A program made the position numbers and the translations under genes. A DNA stretch of 12,773 nt, taken from Nitrospira sp. ST-bin4 (lineage in GTDB: Bacteria; Nitrospirota; Nitrospiria; Nitrospirales; Nitrospiraceae). Below are positions 5,374 through 12,773 of this stretch, one piece after another; the first letter of the stretch is position 1, and each line of letters starts with the position of its first letter. The stretch lies in NCBI GenBank assembly GCA_002083565.1, contig MSXM01000028.1, positions 39,820 through 52,592 of the forward strand, in the 5' to 3' direction. The notes below the pieces were generated by a model. The model had not been told where the DNA came from. It searched no databases and was given only the letters and a program-made list of their open reading frames with translations.

Positions 5374-6578
5374 TCCGCCGCAGTCTCATCGGAACGGGCA
5401 TCGCTCTCGTGTTGATGGCAGGCCTTCTCATCTGGCTGCTGTCGAGCCCGGCGCTCGTCCCGCCGGCGGAATCCGGACAAGGCGAGATGGCCGGGATGGA
5501 AATGCCGGGGATGGAACAGTCCCGTACCCCTGACGCCTCACGCCTTACGCCCGAAGCGGGTACGGTGACGATTCCACCGGAACGGCTCCAAACGATCGGG
5601 GTGAAGTACGAGCAGGTGAGTCGGCGACCACTGGAGAAAATCATCAGGACGGTTGGGCGCGTCGCCGTGGACGAGCGCAAGCTCGCCAAAGTCACCATCA
5701 AGTTCCATGGTTGGATCGAACAGCTCTTTGTGAGCGCCACCGGAGATCATGTGAAGAAAGGGCAACAGCTCTTCACCATTTACAGCCCGGATCTCGTCGC
5801 CACCCAGGAAGAGTATCTGTTGGCGCTCCAGGGCCGAATGCAGCTTGGAGACAGTGATCTCCCCGAAGTGGCGCGAGGGTCCAAGGACTTGCTGGAAGCG
5901 ACTCGTCATCGCCTCCACCTGTGGGACATCGGCGAAGAGCATATCCGTGCGTTGGAGCGGACAAAGCAGGTGAGCAAAACGTTGCCGCTCCATTCGCCGA
6001 TCAGCGGAACAGTCATCAGCAAAAACATTCTGCAAGGCGCGCACGTCGAGCCCGGGGAAGAGCTCTATACCATTGCAGACCTCTCGCGCGTCTGGGTTCT
6101 CGCCGACATTTATGAATATGAACTCTCGTTCGTGAAGGTCGGACAACAAGCTGCGGTCACGTTCTCCTACGATCCCGGCAAGGTCCTGACCGGCCGCCTG
6201 AACTTCGTCTATCCCACCTTGGACCCGAAAACCCGCACCGCCAAGGTGCGGTTCGAACTCGCCAACGCCGATGAGCAGTTAAAGCCGGATATGTACGCTA
6301 ATGTGGAGTTGCGGGCAAATCTGGGAACTCGCTTGGCCATCCCGCAGGAAGCCATCATCGAATCGGGCCAGAAGCAAGTCGTGTTTCTTCATCTGGGCGG
6401 CGGCAAGCTCGAGCCGCGCCTGATCAAAACGGGTGTGAAGACAGGCGAGTGGTCGGAAGTCTTGGCAGGGCTGAAAGAGGGCGAGCATATTGTGACGTCG
6501 GCAAATTTCCTGATCGACAGTGAAAGCCGGCTCAAGTCCGTCGTCGACAGCATGGGCGGGATGCCGGGGATGAAATGA
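5370..6578 (+). CDS. cusB: Periplasmic adaptor of Cu/Ag efflux, CusB family
   Basis: This membrane-fusion protein joins inner-membrane CusA to CusC and hands Cu(I)/Ag(I) to the pump. It has 402 residues. An N-terminal membrane anchor or uncleaved signal (about 6-24, IGTGIALVLMAGLLIWLL) is followed by a methionine cluster, M40, M43, M45 and M48, like the metal-binding methionines near the N-terminus of E. coli CusB. The barrel-sandwich and helical hairpin parts lie at about 85-230 (HGWIEQLFV, GDHVKKGQQLFTIYSPDL, SGTVISKNILQGAHVEPGEELYTIADL) and the beta-barrel and membrane-proximal domains to about 385. The C-terminus ends in a second Met-rich tail, GGMPGMK. Between the Met cluster and the first domain, residues 51-66 (5522-5565) look like an in-frame copy of a genomic repeat. 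The start overlaps the cusC stop. The C-terminal CusF-like domain of some homologues is absent. Confidence 0.92.
   Translation: MIRRSLIGTGIALVLMAGLLIWLLSSPALVPPAESGQGEMAGMEMPGMEQSRTPDASRLTPEAGTVTIPPERLQTIGVKYEQVSRRPLEKIIRTVGRVAVDERKLAKVTIKFHGWIEQLFVSATGDHVKKGQQLFTIYSPDLVATQEEYLLALQGRMQLGDSDLPEVARGSKDLLEATRHRLHLWDIGEEHIRALERTKQVSKTLPLHSPISGTVISKNILQGAHVEPGEELYTIADLSRVWVLADIYEYELSFVKVGQQAAVTFSYDPGKVLTGRLNFVYPTLDPKTRTAKVRFELANADEQLKPDMYANVELRANLGTRLAIPQEAIIESGQKQVVFLHLGGGKLEPRLIKTGVKTGEWSEVLAGLKEGEHIVTSANFLIDSESRLKSVVDSMGGMPGMK
5522..5565 (+). repeat. Palindrome-bounded repeat inside cusB
   Basis: CCGTACCC (5522-5529) and GGGTACGG (5558-5565) form a perfect 8-bp inverted repeat around 28 bases holding near-tandem units TGACGCC-TCACGCC-TTACGCC (5531-5551). 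These resemble the GTGA-rich units of the intergenic repeats read on the other strand. It encodes residues 51-66 of CusB (PDASRLTPEA region) without breaking the frame. Confidence 0.45.
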
Positions 6579-6579
6579 G

Positions 6580-6641
6580 AGCTGTCAGTCACCAGCTATC
6601 AGCCAAAGAAGCTGATTGCTAAGAGCTGAACGCTGAAAGCT
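6580..6641 (+). repeat. Imperfect inverted repeat in the cusB-cusA gap
   Basis: AGCTGTCAG (6580-6588) pairs with CTGAAAGCT (6633-6641), 8 of 9 bases. AGCTATCAGC (6594-6603) pairs with GCTGATTGCT (6611-6620), 9 of 10. The arms are made of AGCTGA-like units. The hairpin fills almost the whole 71-bp gap and ends 8 bases before the cusA ATG, where no clear ribosome site is visible, so it may influence cusA translation or mRNA stability. Confidence 0.6.
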
Positions 6642-6649
6642 ATTTGATC

Positions 6650-9600
6650 ATGGTTGAATCCATCATCGAATTCAGCGCGAGAAACCGTTTCATCGTTTTT
6701 CTGCTGGTCTTGGTATTCTCAGCGGTCGGGTTGTGGGCGATGTGGCGGACGCCCATCGATGCCTTACCGGATATCTCCGACACGCAGGTCATTGTCTACA
6801 CCACTTGGCCGGGGCGCTCGCCGGATCTGGTCGAAGATCAAATTACCTATCCGATCGTCACAGCGCTGCTCTCCGCGCCCAATGTGACCGTGGTTCGCGG
6901 TTTTTCGGACTTCGGCTATTCCTATGTCTACATTCTCTTCAAGGACAACACGGACATCTACTGGGCCCGTTCCCGCGTCTTGGAGCGGTTGAACCAACTC
7001 TCCGGCCGCATGCCGGAAGGCGTCACGCCGCAGCTGGGACCCGACGCAACCGGCGTCGGTTGGGTGTTCCAATATGCCCTCGTGGATGAGTCGGGGCAGC
7101 ACGATCTCGCCGCCTTACGCAGCTTCCAAGATTGGTATTTGCAGTATTGGCTGCGGGCCGTGGAGGGGGTGGCGGAAGTAGCGAGCATCGGCGGCTTTGT
7201 TCGCCAGTACCAAATCAACTTGGATCCGACGAAGGTGTCGGCCTATCGCCTCTCCCTCCCTTCCATCATCGAAACGATTCGCGCGAGCAATAACGATGTC
7301 GGTGGGCGCGTCGTGGAGTTTTCCGGGATCGAATACGTCGTCCGTGGGCGCGGTTACATTAAGAAGACCGACGATATCGAAAAGATCGCCGTGGGTGTCA
7401 ACGAGAACGGCACGCCGATTCTCTTGCGTGACGTGGCGACGGTGCGGCTCGGTCCCGACATGCGGCGAGGATTGGTCGAGCTCAACGGCCAGGGCGAGGT
7501 CGTGGGCGGGATCGTGATCATGCGGTTCGGTGAGAATGCGCTCAATGTCATCGAGCGCGTGAAAGCGAAGCTCAAAGAGCTCGAACCATCCATGCCGAAG
7601 GGCGTCAAGGTTGTCACGACCTATGACCGGAGCGGCTTGATCCACGAATCCATCGCCACGGCAAGCGAAAGCCTCCTGGAAGAGCTGATCGTCACAGGCG
7701 TACTCATTATCGCCTTCTTGCTCCACGTCCGGTCGGCGATCGTGCCGGTCCTTACCTTGCCCATCGCCGTACTGATTGCGTTCATTCCCATGTACCTGAT
7801 GGAGATCGGCATCAACATTATGTCGCTCGGCGGCATCATTGTGGCTATCGGCGACATGGTGGATGCGGCCATCGTGATCGTGGACAACGCGCATAAACGG
7901 TTAGAGGAGTGGGAGCGAGACGGGCGCAAGGGCGAGCGGCTCCGCATCTTAATCGATTCCGCCAAGGAAGTCGGGCCACCGATCTTTGCTTCCGTCCTCG
8001 TCATCGCCATTTCGTTTATCCCGATTTTTGTCCTCGAAGCCCAAGAAGGCCGGATGTTCAAGCCGCTGGCCTGGACCAACAACCTGGCCATCGCCATGTG
8101 TGCCGTGTTGGCGATCACCTTGGTCCCGGCCTGTCTCCCGACGTTCATTCGCGGGAGAATCTTTCCGGAACAGAAGCATCCGGTGAGTCGCTCGCTCCAA
8201 CGGCTCTATGCGCCCATGCTCCGGGCAGTCCTGTGTTATCGGAAAGCGGTGGTGATTGGCGCCATTCTGTTGATGGGCAGCATTGTGCCGGTCTATCAGC
8301 AGATGGGCTCCGAGTTCATGCCGCCCCTGTACGAAGGCACGATGCTCTATATGCCGACGACCTTGCCGGGTCTTTCCATCACGGAAGCGGGACGCCTGTT
8401 GCAGATCATGGACCAGAAACTCCGGTCGTTCCCAGAGGTGGACCATGTCTTCGGCAAGGCCGGCCGGGCGGAAACTTCTACCGATCCGGCCACTTTCAGC
8501 ATGATGGAAGTGGTGGTCGAACTGAAACCGAGGGACCAATGGCGGCGCGGTCTCAGTTATGAAGGCCTGGTGGATGAAATGGACCGGGCCCTGCAATTCC
8601 CCGGTGTGATCAATGCGTGGACGATGCCGATCAAGGCGCGGATCGACATGTTGACCACCGGGATACGAACACCGGTAGGGATTAAGGTCTTCGGTCCGGA
8701 CCTCAAACAGATCGAACAGATCGGCGAACATCTGGAAATGGTGCTCAAGGAGGTGCCGGGCACACGCAGTGTCTATGCGGAGCGGGTGTCCGGCGGCTAT
8801 TTTCTCGACTTCGAAATCAACCGCGATGAAATCGCACGCTATGGTCTGAAGCTGATGGATGTCGGCAAGATCATCGAAACAGCCATCGGCGGAGAAAATA
8901 TCGCCACCACCATCGAAGGCCGTGAGCGGTATCCGATCAATGTCCGCTATCTCCGGGAATTGCGGGACGATCCTGAAAAGCTGAAGCGCGTGCTCGTAGA
9001 TACGCCGACCGGGATGCAAGTGCCGCTCGCGCAGCTCGCAACGCTCCGCTTCGTCAACGGCCCGCCCATGATCCGGGACGAAAACGGCATGCTCGCAGGC
9101 TATGTCTTCCTGGACATGACGGGACGCGATGTCGGCGGCTATGTGGAGGATCTGAAACGAGTGGCCAAAGAGAAGGTCACGCTGCCGCCGGGCTACACGA
9201 TCGTCTGGTCCGGCCAATACGAGTTCATGGAGCGGGTGAAAGAACGGCTCAAACTGGTTGTCCCGCTGACGCTCATCATCATTTTCGTCATCTTCTATTT
9301 TGCGTTCCGATCGGTTGCCAAAACATGCATGGTGATGGTCGGCGTGCCGCTCTCGCTGGTCGGCGCGGTCTGGTATCTCTCGATTCTGGGATACAATATG
9401 AGCATTGCGGTATGGGTCGGGCTCATTACGGTTGTGGGCACGGCGGCGGAAACCAGCGCCGTGATGTTGGCCTATCTCGACGAGGCTTGCAAGCGACGAA
9501 AAGAGGCCGGGGGGCTGCGATCCCTTCAAGACCTCATCGAGACCGTCCAGTTGGGAGCAGTCGAGCGCATCCGGCCGATGGCGATGATCGGTGCTGTGGA

Positions 9601-9823
9601 CGTGATCGGCCTGTTTCCGGTGATGTGGGCGACCGGGACCGGCGCCGATGTGATGAAACGCATCGCCGCCCCGCAGATCGGCGGAGTCTTCTCCGCGATG
9701 GTCCTCACGTTGTTCGTCATCCCCCCAGTCTATGTCATATGGCGCTGGTGGAAAGAACGGAAGGGGAATCAGGTGAAGGAAGACAGCGCAGCCACGCAAC
9801 CAAGCGCCAAAGAGCATCCCTGA
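6650..9823 (+). CDS. cusA: Cu(I)/Ag(I) efflux RND pump, CusA family
   Basis: This inner-membrane proton-driven RND transporter (HAE-1 heavy-metal type) is the motor of the Cus complex. It has 1057 residues, with E. coli CusA at 1047. The N-terminus (IIEFSARNRFIVF) and twelve-helix layout with two large periplasmic loops are typical. The substrate methionines are present as M568 (LYMP), M618 (FSMM) and M667 (RIDML), with the same 50 and 49 spacing as M573, M623 and M672 of E. coli. Of the proton-relay residues, D405 (MVDAAIV) and E934 (TAAETS) are kept, but the relay Lys (E. coli K984, RPKAM) is M977 (RPMAM), and extra acidic residues D402 and D984 lie in the same helices. I prefer the ATG at 6650, giving MVESII; a TTG at 6644 adds only two residues. 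No strong ribosome site precedes either. The substrate call rests on the Met triad. Confidence 0.93.
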   Translation: MVESIIEFSARNRFIVFLLVLVFSAVGLWAMWRTPIDALPDISDTQVIVYTTWPGRSPDLVEDQITYPIVTALLSAPNVTVVRGFSDFGYSYVYILFKDNTDIYWARSRVLERLNQLSGRMPEGVTPQLGPDATGVGWVFQYALVDESGQHDLAALRSFQDWYLQYWLRAVEGVAEVASIGGFVRQYQINLDPTKVSAYRLSLPSIIETIRASNNDVGGRVVEFSGIEYVVRGRGYIKKTDDIEKIAVGVNENGTPILLRDVATVRLGPDMRRGLVELNGQGEVVGGIVIMRFGENALNVIERVKAKLKELEPSMPKGVKVVTTYDRSGLIHESIATASESLLEELIVTGVLIIAFLLHVRSAIVPVLTLPIAVLIAFIPMYLMEIGINIMSLGGIIVAIGDMVDAAIVIVDNAHKRLEEWERDGRKGERLRILIDSAKEVGPPIFASVLVIAISFIPIFVLEAQEGRMFKPLAWTNNLAIAMCAVLAITLVPACLPTFIRGRIFPEQKHPVSRSLQRLYAPMLRAVLCYRKAVVIGAILLMGSIVPVYQQMGSEFMPPLYEGTMLYMPTTLPGLSITEAGRLLQIMDQKLRSFPEVDHVFGKAGRAETSTDPATFSMMEVVVELKPRDQWRRGLSYEGLVDEMDRALQFPGVINAWTMPIKARIDMLTTGIRTPVGIKVFGPDLKQIEQIGEHLEMVLKEVPGTRSVYAERVSGGYFLDFEINRDEIARYGLKLMDVGKIIETAIGGENIATTIEGRERYPINVRYLRELRDDPEKLKRVLVDTPTGMQVPLAQLATLRFVNGPPMIRDENGMLAGYVFLDMTGRDVGGYVEDLKRVAKEKVTLPPGYTIVWSGQYEFMERVKERLKLVVPLTLIIIFVIFYFAFRSVAKTCMVMVGVPLSLVGAVWYLSILGYNMSIAVWVGLITVVGTAAETSAVMLAYLDEACKRRKEAGGLRSLQDLIETVQLGAVERIRPMAMIGAVDVIGLFPVMWATGTGADVMKRIAAPQIGGVFSAMVLTLFVIPPVYVIWRWWKERKGNQVKEDSAATQPSAKEHP

Positions 9824-9874
9824 TCGTGAGCCGGGCACAAGAAAGTGATGAAGGGGGAAAAGATAGGCACGATC

Positions 9875-11752
9875 ATGCAGAACGAATTCAGAGTGATCTC
9901 CAGGCGTCTGCTGCTCAAGCGAACCGGAGCGCTGGGACTGCTTGCGGCGATGCAGCACCTTCTGCCTGCCTGCATGGTCAACTCACTGGGTACCACAAGT
10001 CCTGCCGGCAGGCAGCCCGAGACGCTGCGCGGCGAGGTCATCGATCTGGACATCAGTGAATCTCGCTTTACGGTAGGAGGCCGGTCAGCCCAGGCTATGA
10101 CGATCAACGGGACGGTCCCGGGCCCGTTGATTCGTCTGAAAGAAGGACAAGACGTGACGCTGCGGGTCACGAACCGCTTGACCGAACATACGTCCATTCA
10201 CTGGCACGGCATTCTTTTGGAGCCCGACATGGATGGCGTGCCAGGCGTGAGCTTCGGCGGCATCAGGCCAGGCGAGACATTCATCTATCGCTTTCCGGTC
10301 AGGCAGAGCGGCACCTATTGGTATCACAGCCACTCAGGCGGCCAGGAGTTGCAAGGCCTGTACGCGCCGATGATTGTGGACCCGATTGAGCCGGATCCGT
10401 TTCGGTATAGCCGGGAATATGTGGTGATGCTTTCGGATTGGACCTTTGAATCGCCGGAATCTCTGCTCGGCAATCTCAAAAAGCTCCCCGGCTATTACAA
10501 CTTTCAGCGGCGCACCCTGGGTCAGTTCTTAGACGATGCTTCACGAATGGGGTGGTGGCCTACCCTTCAGGACTACTTGATGTGGGACCGGATGCGGATG
10601 GACCCGACCGACTTTGCCGACGTCACCGGCTACACCTTCACCTATCTGATGAATGGCTTATCCACTGCAGCCAATTGGACAGGGCTGGCTCGTCCGGGCG
10701 AGAAAGTACGCCTGCGGTTCATCAACGCCGCGGCAATGACATTCTTCGACGTGCACATTCCGGGTGTGACGATGACGGTGGTACAGGCGGACGGGCAGAA
10801 CGTTCAGCCTGTCATCGTGGAGGAGTTCCGTATCGGGGTGGCCGAAACGTTCGATGTGATCGTCGAACTACCTGAGGATCGCGCCTACACGATCTTTGCC
10901 GAGACGATGGATCGCAGCGGCTATGCGCGCGGCACGCTTGCGCCGCGCGCGGGGATGACGGCTGAGATTCCTTCCCGCCGTCCCAGACCGGTGCGTACGA
11001 TGGCTGACATGGGCATGCAGATGAAACACGCGGAGATGGAGGGCATGGAGGCGCTCGACGATATGCCCGGCAGGAAACAGCCTGATGATCACGACATGGT
11101 AGAGCCTGTGCATCCCGGTTTAGGGACGGAGCATAGCGAGGGTATGCACGAGATGCCGGCCAGGGGCAGGGAGGCGAAGCGCCGCTCGGAGATTCCCGGT
11201 ATCGAACCGGTCAAACACGGCCCCGACGATCACGGTACCGGCAACCAAATGATCGCCGAGTACTCACGCAATATGCTGCACGAACCGGGTCGTGGACTGG
11301 AAGGAAGTCCCCGGCGGGTACTCGTCTATACCGATTTGAAGAGCCTGGCGCCATACCCCGATCAACGTGAGCCGGAGCGGGAGATCGAGCTACATGTGAC
11401 CGGCAATATGGACCGCTACATGTGGTCGTTCGACGGCAAAACATATTCAGAAGCCAGAGACCCGATCCGCTTCCGGTATCGTGAGCGTCTGCGGCTCACC
11501 TTTGTGAATGACACCATGATGGAGCATCCGCTCCATCTGCATGGAATGTGGATGTACCTCGAAAATGGAATGGGCCCGCATTTTCCGCGCAAGCACACCG
11601 TCGTCGTCAAGCCGGCCGAGCGGCTGTCCGTCGTCATTACGGCGGATGCGCCGGGGCGCTGGGCGTTTCACTGCCATCTGCTTCTTCACATGGAGGCGGG
11701 GATGTTCCGCGTCGTCGAAGTGGCCGACAATGAGCACGGCGGGCACTCGTGA
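9875..11752 (+). CDS. copA: Tat-exported multicopper oxidase, CopA/PcoA family
   Basis: This periplasmic oxidase of copper resistance probably turns Cu(I) into less toxic Cu(II). From the ATG at 9875 it has 625 residues. The N-terminus carries a twin-arginine signal, S9-R-R-L-L-L-K15, with a hydrophobic stretch to about residue 30. C33 in LPAC could be a lipobox cysteine. All four copper motifs are present: H109-W-H111-G, W-Y-H151-S-H153, H551-P-L-H554-L-H556-G, and H599-C600-H601 with H605 and M610, which supply the T1 copper ligands (H551, C600, H605, M610) and the trinuclear cluster. Residues 376-470 are a Met/His-rich insert with about twelve Met and eight His, the hallmark of the CopA/PcoA group. 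In-frame starts at 9845 (GTG) and 9848 (ATG) would lengthen the n-region by about ten residues; none has an ideal ribosome site. The stop overlaps the copB start. This is not the P-type ATPase also named CopA. Confidence 0.93.
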   Translation: MQNEFRVISRRLLLKRTGALGLLAAMQHLLPACMVNSLGTTSPAGRQPETLRGEVIDLDISESRFTVGGRSAQAMTINGTVPGPLIRLKEGQDVTLRVTNRLTEHTSIHWHGILLEPDMDGVPGVSFGGIRPGETFIYRFPVRQSGTYWYHSHSGGQELQGLYAPMIVDPIEPDPFRYSREYVVMLSDWTFESPESLLGNLKKLPGYYNFQRRTLGQFLDDASRMGWWPTLQDYLMWDRMRMDPTDFADVTGYTFTYLMNGLSTAANWTGLARPGEKVRLRFINAAAMTFFDVHIPGVTMTVVQADGQNVQPVIVEEFRIGVAETFDVIVELPEDRAYTIFAETMDRSGYARGTLAPRAGMTAEIPSRRPRPVRTMADMGMQMKHAEMEGMEALDDMPGRKQPDDHDMVEPVHPGLGTEHSEGMHEMPARGREAKRRSEIPGIEPVKHGPDDHGTGNQMIAEYSRNMLHEPGRGLEGSPRRVLVYTDLKSLAPYPDQREPEREIELHVTGNMDRYMWSFDGKTYSEARDPIRFRYRERLRLTFVNDTMMEHPLHLHGMWMYLENGMGPHFPRKHTVVVKPAERLSVVITADAPGRWAFHCHLLLHMEAGMFRVVEVADNEHGGHS

Positions 11753-12678
11753 ACGCTGGTCGACAAACTGTCGTGGCCGCAGCAATGACTTGCCTGGTCA
11801 GTGCTGGAACCGGCGCGACGTTCGCCTTTGCGCAAACTGCAGGAACCAGGGACCTGATTGCCCTGAAGGCCATGGCACCTCACTCGATAACGACATCGAG
11901 CGTTGGCGCTGCCTCTCACGCGTTGAATCGCTCAGAGATGGTTGGTCCGGTGACCATGCAGGATCGCATATTGCCGAACGTCTCTTCACAGCAGGATTGG
12001 CCCAGTCCGGTGAACGATCAGGAACACCGCCTGTTCACCCTCGTTGATGTCCTGGAATATCGTCCGAGTACGGCGAAGAGGGAAAGCACGAGTGACTACC
12101 GGTGGGACATCGAGGGCTGGTACGGCGGGGATTACAATCGCCTCTGGTTCAAAAGCGAAGGACAGCGGGACACGGCCTTCAAGGCGGATTACGACGTGGA
12201 TTTTCAACTCCTCTATGGGCGGTTCCTTCGGAAGTATTATGACATTCAAGTGGGGGGCCGCGTTGAAACGCAGTCGTTTCGCGGGGCGAACGTCACGCGG
12301 GGGCAGACCGTGATCGGGATCGAAGGGGTGGTGCCCTACAACTACGACTTCGAGGCCGCGCTCTTCATCGATCTGGACGGCAAGGTGTCCGGCCGGCTGT
12401 CGCTGACCAAGGACTTTCTGCTGACCCAGCGGCTGATCCTTCAAGGCCGGTTTGAAACCAATGCGGCGGCGCAACGGGTCGAGCGGTTCACGACAGGTTC
12501 CGGGCTGAACAATCTTGAGTTCGGGATTCGTCTCCGCTACGAAATCCGGCGTGAGTTCGCGCCCTATATCGGGTTTTCCCTGGATCGAAGCTTCGGCGAA
12601 ACCGCGACGCTGGTCCGGCAGGAAGGCGGAGATCCGCGTCAGATTCGATTCGTAACGGGCCTGCGGATATGGTTCTAG
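11749..12678 (+). CDS. copB: Outer-membrane copper resistance protein, CopB/PcoB family
   Basis: CopB proteins are outer-membrane beta-barrels encoded next to the CopA oxidase. The usual view is that they bind copper or pass it across the outer membrane. The 309-residue product has a signal peptide (about 1-29, cut near AFA-Q), a low-complexity linker to about residue 85 with few His or Met, then the CopB domain with WDIEGWYGGDYNRLWFKSEG (about 119-138) and alternating aromatic strands, e.g. LQGRFETNAAAQ, ending in a C-terminal Phe typical of outer-membrane barrels. The Met/His-rich N-terminal segment seen in some CopB proteins is nearly absent here. The GTG start at 11749 overlaps the copA TGA by 4 bp, so translation is coupled. 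Confidence 0.9.
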   Translation: MNAGRQTVVAAAMTCLVSAGTGATFAFAQTAGTRDLIALKAMAPHSITTSSVGAASHALNRSEMVGPVTMQDRILPNVSSQQDWPSPVNDQEHRLFTLVDVLEYRPSTAKRESTSDYRWDIEGWYGGDYNRLWFKSEGQRDTAFKADYDVDFQLLYGRFLRKYYDIQVGGRVETQSFRGANVTRGQTVIGIEGVVPYNYDFEAALFIDLDGKVSGRLSLTKDFLLTQRLILQGRFETNAAAQRVERFTTGSGLNNLEFGIRLRYEIRREFAPYIGFSLDRSFGETATLVRQEGGDPRQIRFVTGLRIWF

Positions 12679-12773
12679 CCCGCATTACTCATGAGCATTG
12701 CTGCTGCAATCGCTGATGCTCGACATACGCGAGAGGGGCGAGAGCAGCAGGACAAGCGGGACTGGCAAAGACC
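12679..12773 (+). other. 95-bp end region, nothing secure
   Basis: An ATG at 12692 opens a frame that runs to the window end (27 codons), but it has no ribosome site and an unremarkable, charged sequence. GAGCAT and ATGCTC form a small inverted repeat near 12695-12725 without a T-tract. No terminator for the copper operon can be named. Confidence 0.2.

Noticed and set aside
7949..9958. Long (669-codon) open frame on the minus strand across cusA
   Set aside because: It is antisense to the strongly conserved CusA frame and is rich in His, Arg and Asp in the way of a GC-rich shadow frame; no motif was recognised.
9325..10059. 244-codon + strand frame across the cusA end and copA start
   Set aside because: It overlaps two confident genes in another frame and has Arg/Gly-rich shadow composition.
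12692..12773. Start of a new gene at the window end
   Set aside because: Only 27 codons are visible, without a ribosome site or recognisable sequence.

Overview
The window reads entirely on the + strand and holds nine genes in three blocks. High GC, the protein style and the many short, locally repetitive intergenic hairpins suggest a Nitrospira-like bacterium (Nitrospirota). That placement is an inference from style, not from a marker gene, and I hold it at about 0.6.

Block 1 (3-596) is the 3' part of an HNH-type nuclease gene whose start lies before the window. Block 2 (852-3148) is hypD and hypE, two maturases that build and deliver the CN ligand of the [NiFe]-hydrogenase active site. No hypA, hypB, hypC, hypF or hydrogenase structural gene is in view. 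The hypDE pair is bracketed by two directly oriented copies (621-830 and 3144-3313) of a 170-210 bp element. Both copies have inverted ends beginning GCTAAC and share a 35-bp identical core.

Block 3 (3623-12678) is a periplasmic copper/silver detoxification operon: a small Cys/Met-bearing exported protein, cusC, cusB, cusA, copA (Tat-exported multicopper oxidase) and copB (outer-membrane copper protein). cusC/cusB overlap by 4 bp (ATGA) and copA/copB by 4 bp (GTGA). The other gaps are short, so cusC to copB is probably one transcript. The CusCBA pump would carry Cu(I)/Ag(I) from the periplasm out of the cell, while CopA oxidises periplasmic Cu(I) to the less toxic Cu(II) with CopB in the outer membrane. 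No regulator (cusRS, cueR, copRS), CusF chaperone or P-type ATPase lies in the window.

The least ordinary points are these. The bracketing element is MITE-like. A different hairpin family sits in each of the hypD-hypE and cusB-cusA gaps. A short repeat appears to be inserted in frame in the CusB linker. CusA keeps the substrate methionine triad and the Asp and Glu of the proton relay but has Met where E. coli CusA has the essential relay Lys, with two extra Asp residues nearby. No tRNA, rRNA, CRISPR array or complete insertion sequence was seen.
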